This document shows, piece after piece, positions 17,788-24,301 of a DNA stretch of 24,526 nt. Position 1 is the first letter of the stretch; each line of letters begins with the position of its first letter. The DNA is taken from the NCBI GenBank assembly GCA_937896895.1, contig CALBNV010000006.1, positions 1-24,526 on the forward strand, given 5' to 3'. Position numbers and translations under genes: made by a program. The DNA comes from an uncultured Bacteroidales bacterium. Its GTDB lineage: Bacteria > Bacteroidota > Bacteroidia > Bacteroidales > F082. The notes under the pieces are model-generated. The model did no database searches. It had not been told where the DNA came from and was given only the letters and a program-made list of their open reading frames with translations.

Positions 17788-17870
17788 ATGGTTTCATGAT
17801 TTTAAAAATAATGTCCGGTATCGGGAATCTGCCGGCTGGTAAGTTATTGTTAATCAAATTATTTTAAATC

Positions 17871-18494
17871 ATGAAAAAGTTACATTTACTCGGAATGGCG
17901 GCTGTGTTGGCCGTCGCATTGGCAAGCTGCGGAAGCTCGAAGAACTTGGCTGTGGAATCAAGCATCGACAAGCAAACAAGTCTTGAAGGCGAGAAGGTCG
18001 TTGTTGAAACCACGAAACTGCAAGGCATCGAAATGGTGGACGATCTCAGCGAAGACGGCACCAAGATGGTCAAGGTGGCATATAAATGGTACGCCGGCAT
18101 AGGCAAGGCCAACGACAAGCAGACGGCCATTGAGATGGCTGAATTGGAGGCGCGTGCGACGATTTCGCGTGTCATCGAGAACGCAGTGAAGACTGAGTCT
18201 GAAAGAGGGACCGTCGCCAACAACGGAGAAGTGCAGAAAGCCTTGACGTCACATTGGAATCAGATCAGCGTGAGCATCCAAAACGCCTGCGAGCCTTTCG
18301 GCGACACCAGGGTGGAATACAGTCAGACGACAAAGATGTACACCGTGACACAGAAGGTCGGCATCCGCGGCGACAAGTTCCAGAAGATGCTGAACAACGC
18401 CGGAAACTACAAGCCGAGCAACCTGAGCGGCAAAGACCTTGATGATTTCATCGAGGTGAACAAATCTATTATGGAAGCTGCTAAAGGCAACTAA
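17871..18494 (+). CDS. LPP20-like lipoprotein
   Basis: A 207-residue lipoprotein with lipobox LASC (Cys20). The mature protein contains a segment from about residue 75 (YKWYAGIGKANDKQTAIEMA, then ELEARATISRVIE) typical of the LPP20 fold, in which a G-x-G-x-A stretch precedes a long amphipathic helix rich in Ala and Arg. Such proteins sit in or on the outer membrane and often accompany CsgG/TolB-like partners. The function here is unknown. It is the first gene of a tight operon (2 bp to the next gene) that ends in the DGR target and its diversification genes, so it probably works in the same envelope complex. Confidence 0.8.
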   Translation: MKKLHLLGMAAVLAVALASCGSSKNLAVESSIDKQTSLEGEKVVVETTKLQGIEMVDDLSEDGTKMVKVAYKWYAGIGKANDKQTAIEMAELEARATISRVIENAVKTESERGTVANNGEVQKALTSHWNQISVSIQNACEPFGDTRVEYSQTTKMYTVTQKVGIRGDKFQKMLNNAGNYKPSNLSGKDLDDFIEVNKSIMEAAKGN

Positions 18495-18496
18495 TT

Positions 18497-19513
18497 ATGA
18501 AAAGAATTTTTGCAATGGCATTCCTGCTGCTTGCATGGATTGCCACCATTGCGCAGAATTATCCGTCGGAATGGGTGAGATATACCTCCGACGGATACTT
18601 CCACGACATAGAGAGCGCACAACACAAGCAGGATGCACTTGATTTGGCACGTTCAAACCTTGCCAAGCAGATTCAGGTGCGAGTCGAGGAAATAAGCAAA
18701 ATCGACAAGCAAGTTATCAACGGGCGTTCAAGCATTTCCTACAGCTCATCAAAGGGCTTCTCGACTGATGTGGATATGAAGCTGGCGCAAACGCTGAGCA
18801 GTTATGACGAAAACCTCGGGAAGTATTACGTGATAGCCTATATCAATAAGGAAGAGGCGTGCAATTTTTATGAAAATGAGATAAAGATGCTCATCAGTAA
18901 TATTGGCAGCCATATCGCAATAGCTGACAATTATATCAGCACCGGCTTCAAGACAAAGGCGAAAGAAGAACTCCAGACCACACTGGCGCTGTTCGGCCAA
19001 AAAGATGAGCCGCTGTTCTGGCTCAATGTGTTCGGACTTGATGAAAACAAGATACAACAGTATCTTAATGAGATTAATAGCTACGAACAAACGGTTAAAT
19101 CGAAGATTGCCGATCTGGAACACGGACTGCACATCTTCCTCGACTGCAAGTCACCGATGTTCGACGGGAAAAACTATCCGTTGACCGACAAACTCAAAGG
19201 CGAACTGAGTGAACTCGGCTGCAGCTTCGTCACATCCGCCTCCGATGCCGACTATGCGGTATATATCAATGCCTATGCAGAGACGGTCTCAAAATCCCCG
19301 TTCACAAGCTATGAGGGAATACAGACCTTCTCATACGTCACACGCGAACATGCTACAGTCTCTTTGACAAAAAAGGCGACAGAAGAGGTGATATATACAG
19401 ACGAAATGTCGGAGAAAGGAGTTGGAACCCGCGATCAGAATAAAGCTGCTTCTACAGGATATGAACAACTCTACCGTAAAATAGCGACTGTGCTGAAGGA
19501 GAAAATACAATAG
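18497..19513 (+). CDS. Secreted LPP20-like envelope protein
   Basis: A 338-residue protein with a signal peptide (ATIAQ, cut about residue 20). The N-terminal part (residues 25-125) has the LPP20-like helix QDALDLARSNLAKQIQV and the follow-on sheet YYVIAYINKEEA. The central part is helical (TGFKTKAKEELQTTLALFG, TPR-like). The C-terminal part (about 215-338) resembles the small alpha/beta domain of TolB/CsgG-type proteins: HIFLDCKSPMF, LKGELSELGCSFV, DADYAVYINAY. I do not recognise a named family for the whole protein. It starts 2 bp after the lipoprotein and is 38 bp before the DGR target gene, implying a shared envelope assembly. Confidence 0.72.
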   Translation: MKRIFAMAFLLLAWIATIAQNYPSEWVRYTSDGYFHDIESAQHKQDALDLARSNLAKQIQVRVEEISKIDKQVINGRSSISYSSSKGFSTDVDMKLAQTLSSYDENLGKYYVIAYINKEEACNFYENEIKMLISNIGSHIAIADNYISTGFKTKAKEELQTTLALFGQKDEPLFWLNVFGLDENKIQQYLNEINSYEQTVKSKIADLEHGLHIFLDCKSPMFDGKNYPLTDKLKGELSELGCSFVTSASDADYAVYINAYAETVSKSPFTSYEGIQTFSYVTREHATVSLTKKATEEVIYTDEMSEKGVGTRDQNKAASTGYEQLYRKIATVLKEKIQ

Positions 19514-19551
19514 AAACAGAAAAATATTTGACTTTTTAACAACATTTAGCG

Positions 19552-20826
19552 ATGAAAAAGATTTTCACGGTTTTGTTTATGACGCTGATTCTGGCAGGCA
19601 GTGCTTCCGCACAGGAGAAGCGTTTCGCCATGAGTACCCCAAAGGCGGTTGAAGGCAACGTCTCCAAATTTGAGGCGGGTGCATTTGCCTCTGAACTTCA
19701 AAAGGCTCTAACCAACAACGGCTACCGCGTAGTGGCAAGAGGTCCTGCGGTTGACGCCATCATCAAAGACTTCGATTTCGAATCAAACAGCAGCCTTACC
19801 GACAACGAAAAGGCAAAACTTGCACAACTCAAAAATGTCGATTATATATGTATGCCAGCAGTAATGGAGAAAAACGGCATATACTATTTTAGCGCAACCG
19901 TCATTGACAAGGAATTGGGTGAATTTGTGGCGGTGGTTTCGGCTTTCCTTAAGAATTTCAGCGATATTGATTCCGCATGTGAACAGATGGCCGGCGAAAT
20001 ATTAAGTTATCTTGGCGCGTCATCCGGCAATGATTACACGCGTCTGCAACCACCATATCATGATGGAAACGGTTCTTCCCGTTCAGGCGCACACGCTGAC
20101 TTCACAGAGAACGCATGGGACATCAACATGAAGATGGTCTGGGTGGAAGGCGGCGACTTTATGATGGGCTGCACGAGTGAACAGAGCGACTGCAGTGATG
20201 ACGAACAGAACGTGCGCCGCGTGACAGTTGACGGCTATTGGATAGGAATGCTCGAAGTGACACAGGCGCAGTGGGAAAAGGTTATGGAGACGAGCATTTA
20301 TCAACAAAAAAGCAAAGCCAATGCAAGCAGCACCTATGGTGTTGGTCCTGATTACCCGATGTATTATGTCAGTTGGGACGAGGCGATGGAATTCTGCCGT
20401 CTGCTGAGCCAGAAAACAGGCAAGACATATACATTGCCAACCGAAGCCCAATGGGAATACGCAGCTCGTGGCGGCAATAAAGCCGACGGCACAAAATACG
20501 CTGGCAGCAATATGATTGACGCAGTGGCATGGTACGCCGACAACAGCGGCAGCGGTACACACCCCGTCGGCACAAAGCGCGGCAACGCCCTCGGCATTTA
20601 CGACATGAGCGGTAACGTATGGGAGTGGTGCAAAGACTGGTACAGTAGCAGTTATGTCAGTTATGACACGAACAATCCAACGGGGCCGTCTTCCGGGTCG
20701 TACCGCGTGTACCGTGGCGGCGGCTGGGGCAGCGGCGCGAGGCGCTGCCGTGTTTCGGATCGCAACGACTTCACGCCGGGCCACCGCGGCAGCGGCCTTG
20801 GCTTCCGCGTGGTTCTCATCCCATAG
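19552..20826 (+). CDS. DGR variable (target) protein: CsgG-like domain plus FGE/C-type-lectin fold
   Basis: A 424-residue secreted protein. The order is: signal peptide (SASA-QEK, cut at about 20); a CsgG/TolB-like N-terminal domain (about 22-155, with FASELQKALTNNGYRVV and NVDYICMPAVMEKNGIYYF); a short linker; and a formylglycine-generating-enzyme-type sulfatase-modifying domain (193-424) with MVWVEGGDFMMG, VSWDEAMEFCRLLS, LPTEAQWEYAARGG and MSGNVWEWCKDWY. The last 43 residues (382-424) are encoded by the variable repeat. In DGRs this C-type-lectin fold displays variable residues as a ligand-binding surface, so this is a binder, not necessarily an enzyme. Compared with the template, 13 Asn and 2 Ser codons are recoded (to Tyr, Gly, Ser, Arg, Asp, Phe, His). 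Last gene of the LPP20 operon. Ligand unknown. Confidence 0.93.
   Translation: MKKIFTVLFMTLILAGSASAQEKRFAMSTPKAVEGNVSKFEAGAFASELQKALTNNGYRVVARGPAVDAIIKDFDFESNSSLTDNEKAKLAQLKNVDYICMPAVMEKNGIYYFSATVIDKELGEFVAVVSAFLKNFSDIDSACEQMAGEILSYLGASSGNDYTRLQPPYHDGNGSSRSGAHADFTENAWDINMKMVWVEGGDFMMGCTSEQSDCSDDEQNVRRVTVDGYWIGMLEVTQAQWEKVMETSIYQQKSKANASSTYGVGPDYPMYYVSWDEAMEFCRLLSQKTGKTYTLPTEAQWEYAARGGNKADGTKYAGSNMIDAVAWYADNSGSGTHPVGTKRGNALGIYDMSGNVWEWCKDWYSSSYVSYDTNNPTGPSSGSYRVYRGGGWGSGARRCRVSDRNDFTPGHRGSGLGFRVVLIP
20695..20826 (+). repeat. DGR variable repeat (VR)
   Basis: 132 bp at the 3' end of the target gene, ending with its TAG stop. It aligns without gaps to the template repeat at 22413-22544 (offset 1718). 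All 22 differences fall at adenines in the template: 16 A-to-G, 4 A-to-T, 2 A-to-C. The last 31 bases (from CCTTGGCTTCC) are identical in both and include the expected initiation-of-mutagenic-homing end. Confidence 0.97.
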
Positions 20827-20860
20827 TTTAACATAGTGGGCGTCCGTCTCTCCCGTGGCG
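20826..20860 (+). repeat. Left arm of inverted repeat 3' of VR
   Basis: Pairs with 22555-22590 in inverted orientation: about 31 of 35 bases match, with one single-base gap. Starts at the last base of the VR stop codon with GTTTAACATA and ends with GTGGCG. Confidence 0.9.
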
Positions 20861-21002
20861 AAAAAGAAAAAAGAGAAAAAGTAAAAAAGAGAAGGGCAGG
20901 GGAAGCGGAGTGGAGTAGGGAGGAGCGAGGGACGAGCTCCGGACGACGGAACGAAGCAGAAAAAAGAAAAACACCGAAAAAGAAGAAAGAGAAATTTTCG
21001 AA
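20861..21002 (+). other. Purine-rich leader of the HRDC gene
   Basis: About 140 bases dominated by A and G (many GAAAAA, GGGGAAG and GGAGGAG stretches) between the inverted-repeat arm and the HRDC start. No ORF on the plus strand. It supplies Shine-Dalgarno-like sequence immediately before ATG 21003. Confidence 0.7.
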
Positions 21003-21500
21003 ATGCAGATAAAAATATTTTCAGTATCGGTTTTGGGCGGCGAGGATGAGGAAGAACGTCTGAACCTCTTCCTCCGCTCACACAAAGTGGCTGATGTGCG
21101 CAAGGAATTAGTACAGACGGACAGCGGCTGCTTTTGGACGTTCTGTATATCTTACATACTTGGCGCATCGCCTTCCTTGATGAGCGAAAAAAAGGAAAAA
21201 ACAGACTACAAACAGGTGCTTGACGAACATTCTTTTTCGAGATTTGCAAAGATGCGCGAAATACGCAAGCAATTGGCTGCGGAAGATGCCGTTCCCGCCT
21301 ATTTGGTCTTCACCGATGCGGAACTGGCTGAGTTTGCCAAAGTGGAACGCCTCACCTTGGGAGAAATGAAAAAGGTGAACGGTGTGGGAGAAAAGCGTAT
21401 GGAAAAATATGGTGAAAAGTTTTTGAGCCAATATGAAAAGGAAGGGAAACCTGATACAGCAGGTAGCGGAGTGGGAGAACTTATTGACAGCCTATTCTAA
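21003..21500 (+). CDS. DGR accessory protein with HRDC domain
   Basis: A 165-residue protein. Residues 1-60 have no assigned domain but begin with a compact beta-strand pattern (MQIKIFSVSV). They are followed by an HRDC domain (about 76-142) with RFAKMREIRKQLA, VPAYLVFTDAELAEFAK and the closing helix-hairpin KVNGVGEKRMEKYGEKFL. HRDC domains bind nucleic acid in RecQ helicases and RNase D. In DGRs an HRDC gene is a known alternative to the Avd accessory factor and is thought to aid template RNA or cDNA handling. It is 176 bp after the target gene and overlaps the RT gene by 68 bp in another frame. Confidence 0.85.
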   Translation: MQIKIFSVSVLGGEDEEERLNLFLRSHKVADVRKELVQTDSGCFWTFCISYILGASPSLMSEKKEKTDYKQVLDEHSFSRFAKMREIRKQLAAEDAVPAYLVFTDAELAEFAKVERLTLGEMKKVNGVGEKRMEKYGEKFLSQYEKEGKPDTAGSGVGELIDSLF

Positions 21501-22428
21501 AGCATGTCGGGGGAAACAGTGCAGCAGGGATGCACAGAATTATGCGGCTGACTTGGACGAAAATCTGTCGAAGTTGCAACGTCAGATACTCTCTGCTAAG
21601 TTGGATGTCGGGCATTATCATTACTTCAAGATATACGACCCCAAGGAAAGGATGATATGCGCAGCCCCTTTCGCCGAAAGAGTCCTTCATCATGCCGTTA
21701 TGAATATCTGTCATCAGTATTTCGATAGGACACTGATATACGACACATACGCTACTCGTTTGGAAAAGGGTACATACAAAGCCATAGAACGTGGCCGCGA
21801 AGGATGCAGGAATTTTAAGTTTGTGGCAAAATTGGACGTGCGTAAATATTTCGATTCAGTCAGACATCAAGATTTGAAAGTCAAACTGGAGCGACTTTTT
21901 AAAGATAAAAAACTTTTGTCTGTCTTTAATCAGTTGATAGATAGTTACGAAAAGACTCCCAGCAGAGGGCTTCCCATAGGTAACTTGTCAAGCCAATACT
22001 TTGCCAATCTCTATCTTTCGGAAATCGACCACAAAGCAAAAGAGTTGATACATGTGCCGATGTACATAAGGTATATGGACGACATACTTCTTTTCGGAGA
22101 CGAAAAACAAACTCTTCGCAAACAGGTTGATACTGTGCGGCAATGGATGGAACAAATCGGCCTGCAACTTAAACCTGTGCAATTTGTGCCAACGGAGCAT
22201 GGCGTGCTGTTTCTCGGATATAGGATTTATCCGCATAAGTTATTGTTGTCGGGGCGCAGCAAACGTCGTTTTGCGCGCAAATTCCGACAAGCCAACAACG
22301 CATTATCAAATTGTGATTTGTCGGAAAACGATTATTTAAATAAAGTTCTGCCGCTGTATGCCTTTATTGATAAGGCCTACAGCCGAAAATACAGAAAAAG
22401 GTTAGGCATTGAGGGTCGAACCGCGTGA
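21433..22428 (+). CDS. DGR reverse transcriptase
   Basis: A 331-residue reverse transcriptase that copies the TR RNA into mutated cDNA for transfer to VR. It opens MKRKGNLIQQVAEWENLLTA, matching the start of other DGR RTs, so I keep the start at 21433 although it overlaps HRDC by 68 bp. Visible motifs are AERVLHHAVMNI (RT 2), KLDVRKYFDSV (RT 3, catalytic Asp135), LPIGNLSSQYFANLYL (RT 4, the DGR-type G-N-x-x-S-Q variant) and YIRYMDDILLF (RT 5, YMDD 214-217), then FLGYRIYP. No extra domains. The gene appears intact. Its stop codon lies inside the template repeat (overlap 16 nt), so the RT mRNA also carries the 5' end of TR. Confidence 0.95.
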   Translation: MKRKGNLIQQVAEWENLLTAYSKACRGKQCSRDAQNYAADLDENLSKLQRQILSAKLDVGHYHYFKIYDPKERMICAAPFAERVLHHAVMNICHQYFDRTLIYDTYATRLEKGTYKAIERGREGCRNFKFVAKLDVRKYFDSVRHQDLKVKLERLFKDKKLLSVFNQLIDSYEKTPSRGLPIGNLSSQYFANLYLSEIDHKAKELIHVPMYIRYMDDILLFGDEKQTLRKQVDTVRQWMEQIGLQLKPVQFVPTEHGVLFLGYRIYPHKLLLSGRSKRRFARKFRQANNALSNCDLSENDYLNKVLPLYAFIDKAYSRKYRKRLGIEGRTA

Positions 22429-22544
22429 ACCGTGGCGGCAGCTGGAACAACAACGCGAGGAACTGCCGTGTTTCGAATCGCAACAACAACACGCCAAGCA
22501 ACCGCAACAACAACCTTGGCTTCCGCGTGGTTCTCATCCCATAG
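22413..22544 (+). repeat. DGR template repeat (TR)
   Basis: 132 bp starting at GGGTCGAACC, overlapping the RT stop. Read in the target frame it is Asn-rich, with 14 AAY codons; mutation of their adenines yields diverse amino acids and cannot create stop codons at the first two positions. It holds 36 adenines, 22 of which differ in VR. The 3' half (CTTGGCTTCCGCGTGGTTC) is adenine-poor and unchanged. Confidence 0.97.
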
Positions 22545-22855
22545 CTTAATATATCGCCACGGAAGAGACGGATGTCCAAATATGTTAAACAAATGCCTGT
22601 CCTATATGGTAAAATTTCCGACTGCGGCATTGTTCGTTAGGGAAATGAGACACCATGTGAAAATGAGTGAACGTGTTTCACCAAAGAATCTGTCTTAGTA
22701 GCTTCAGCCGGATGACTTTTGCCGAAAGGGCAGATTCTTTCCTAAATAGTGTTTTATCAACATGAGGTTGCTCCACTTCGCTGTCGCTTTGGTCGCAAAG
22801 ACGTGCGGTTTCCGTTAAGGAAAAAAGTTTGGAAATATATGAAAATAATGTGTAA
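22429..22855. other. Non-coding region after the RT gene
   Basis: Contains the TR and the inverted-repeat arm (to 22590), then about 265 bp with no supported gene. A 12-bp inverted repeat (AAAGAATCTGTC at 22683-22694 with GGCAGATTCTTT at 22729-22740, one wobble) is the only other structure. The promoter at 22828-22860 follows. Confidence 0.6.
22555..22590 (+). repeat. Right arm of inverted repeat 3' of TR
   Basis: Reverse complement of the VR flank at 20826-20860 (about 31/35 with one gap). Together with TTAATATA at 22546-22553 and TATGTTAA at 22581-22588 it also forms a local hairpin-like inverted repeat around a 27-nt loop. Confidence 0.88.
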
Positions 22856-22860
22856 TTTTG
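22828..22860 (+). promoter_or_regulatory. Bacteroidota-type promoter, -33 TTTG and -7 TAATTTTG
   Basis: TTTG at 22828-22831, a 21-bp spacer, and TAATTTTG at 22853-22860. Both boxes and the spacing match the phylum consensus. It points into the truncated ATP-binding regulator gene. Confidence 0.72.
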
Positions 22861-23813
22861 CAATGTTAAAACTGCAAGGGACTCAATTACTTCAAGTTTA
22901 CGACAAAACAGTCTAAAGAAAGGGAATCACTGCAATGCCGCCGCAATGCTTTTCGGCACCAACACATACGAATATCCACAGTTCAAATTGCGTATGGCTC
23001 GCTTTCGTGGCAACGATAAATTGAGCTTTATTGACAACAAACAGGCTGAAGGCAATTTCTTTGACCTGTTGGATGCTGGTATGTCATTCTTTTTCAAACA
23101 TTTATCATTGAGTGGAGAAATAAAAGGTCTCGTTCGTGAAGAGCAGTTGGAAATTCCTGTTGAAGCACTGCGTGAGGCACTGATAAACGCCTTATGTCAT
23201 CGTCAATACGAGAAGTATAACCTGACAATCGGGATAGCCATATATGATGACCGCGTGGAAATTGAGAATCCCGGTGTTCTGCCACCACAGCTTACTCCTG
23301 AAACCATTATGATGTCGCATGTGTCTTACCCTTACAACCCTATCATTGCCGACATTCTCTATAAGACAACTTTCTTGGAAAAATGGGGATCGGGGATTGG
23401 TCGTATCATGGACGCTTGCCACAATCACGGTGTCCCAAATCCTTCGTGGAAAGTTGACGGCGGTTTTGTAATTGTTTCTTTTTTGAGAAAATCTGCGGAA
23501 AATTTATCGGATGTCACCAAAAATGTCACCAAAGATGTCACCAAAGATGACACCAAAAATGACACCAAAATGGCACTAAAAATGATACCAAAAATGATAC
23601 TAAAAATCGTTGCAATAAATTGAATGAAAGACAATTACAAATTTGAAAAATATTAAAAAAGATAATGAAATTTCGCTTGAAAAATTGTCTGAAATTTTAA
23701 ATGATTAGTATCATTACCGTTAAGCGTGATTTGCAGTCTATGAAGGATTATGTAATCCACGAAGGTCCGTCGAATGGTGGCTACTGGAAAATTATCAAGA
23801 CTCCCAAGAAATA
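22856..23813 (+). pseudogene. Decayed Schlafen/AlbA-type ATP-binding transcriptional regulator
   Basis: The main open segment (225 residues from ATG 22946) corresponds to the middle and C-terminal parts of RecG-like/AlbA_2 regulators: MLFGTNTYEYPQFKLRMARFRG, EIPVEALREALINALCHRQY (HATPase_c_4 type), FLEKWGSGIGRIMDACH. The N-terminal AlbA_2 domain is absent. In-frame sequence extends upstream only to a stop at 22853, without an ATG before 22946. After SAENLSD a 12-bp minisatellite encodes (D/N)VTK units. One 11-bp unit (23570-23580) shifts the frame and the ORF ends at 23623. The expected winged helix is still recognisable downstream in other frames (NERQLQI, DNEISLEKLSEILN, ITVKRDLQSM, GGYWKIIK to 23813) but is broken by stops and shifts. 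Probably non-functional. Confidence 0.85.
23510..23604. repeat. 12-bp minisatellite, about 8 units
   Basis: Units such as GATGTCACCAAA, AATGTCACCAAA and GATGACACCAAA run in tandem. All are 12 bp except ATGGCACTAAA (23570-23580), which is 11 bp and breaks the reading frame. Confidence 0.92.
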
Positions 23814-23825
23814 AAAAAATCATCC

Positions 23826-23864
23826 AAAAAACGACCAAAAACGTGATGTTTTTGGTCGTTTTTT
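23826..23864 (+). terminator. Strong rho-independent terminator
   Basis: AAAACGACCAAAAAC / GTTTTTGGTCGTTTT stem with a GTGAT loop and terminal T-run, 13 bp after the broken regulator's last stop. The A-rich left arm and T-rich right arm could terminate on either strand. Confidence 0.9.
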
Positions 23865-23892
23865 GCGTTTTCCCGAAAAAATTTGAAAATCG

Positions 23893-23924
23893 TTTGGAAA
23901 ATGATATAAGTTTTTCTAACTTTG
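23893..23924 (+). promoter_or_regulatory. Promoter of ncRNA copy 2
   Basis: TTTG at 23893-23896, 20-bp spacer, and TAACTTTG at 23917-23924. This is a textbook match to the phylum's TTTG-N19-21-TAnnTTTG promoter. Confidence 0.8.
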
Positions 23925-23925
23925 G

Positions 23926-24224
23926 GTGTCTGAAATTTTCAGACTAATTTACATATAAAAGGCGTTTACTTAGCGCTTTGTTATTGACGTTTCAAGAACT
24001 TCGCAAACTCTTAAACACCAGTCAATTTGCAAAGCAACAGTGAATGCCTCACAAGGTGTATTGTACACCAGCCATATCCCAGGGCCTTTATGGTCTTGGG
24101 TATGGTGTAGGTTTACTATAACACACAATAGCGTGAGGTGTTCGTGTTGCTCGTTCGGTGTGGTGGGCAATGCGAAGGCCTCTAGAGCGTGGACGAGTCA
24201 ACAAGTGAGTCCCACGCTTTTTTT
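23926..24224 (+). ncRNA. Structured ncRNA, 6S-like / Bacteroidales-1-like (copy 2)
   Basis: Same architecture as the RNA at 17503-17787, with different paired bases. A 5' hairpin GTCTGAA/TTCAGAC (23928-23944) is followed by a rod. Its outer stem is CTTCGCA/TGCGAAG (23999-24005 with 24171-24177), then a central loop (AACTCTTAA opposite GGGCAA). The inner stems are ACACC/GGTGT, AGCAAC/GTTGCT (24033-24038 with 24146-24151) and CCTCAC/GTGAGG (24047-24052 with 24133-24138), which encloses two hairpins (GGTGTA/TACACC and CCATA-CCCA/TGGGTATGG). It ends with AGCGTGG/CCACGCT plus seven T. Conserved with copy 1: CGCAA, TCTTAA and TGGGCAATGCGA. It has its own promoter and terminator, so it is an independent small RNA, plausibly a 6S-type polymerase regulator. 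Confidence 0.78.
24186..24224 (+). terminator. Terminator of ncRNA copy 2
   Basis: AGCGTGG (24186-24192) pairs with CCACGCT (24212-24218), followed by a T-tract to 24224. Confidence 0.85.
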
Positions 24225-24301
24225 ATGTATCTTAATGAATGAGTAAAGTATAGTTAGAATTTCGACCCTTGGGGCTGGGGGAGATACACGAACGGAGAAA
24301 T

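Noticed and set aside
19552..20826. Active formylglycine-generating enzyme
   Set aside because: The C-terminal core is diversified by the DGR, so the fold most likely serves as a ligand-binding scaffold.
20083..21249. 388-residue minus-strand ORF opposite the DGR target and HRDC genes
   Set aside because: It is the antisense of VR and the polypurine tract, giving Phe/Ser-rich sequence with no domain; open only because of base composition.
22432..22698. 88-residue plus-strand ORF over TR
   Set aside because: It reads TR in a different frame from the target gene and continues into non-coding DNA; no domain.
23510..23604. CRISPR-like array
   Set aside because: Units are contiguous 12-mers without spacers and encode a (D/N)VTK repeat; it is a minisatellite.
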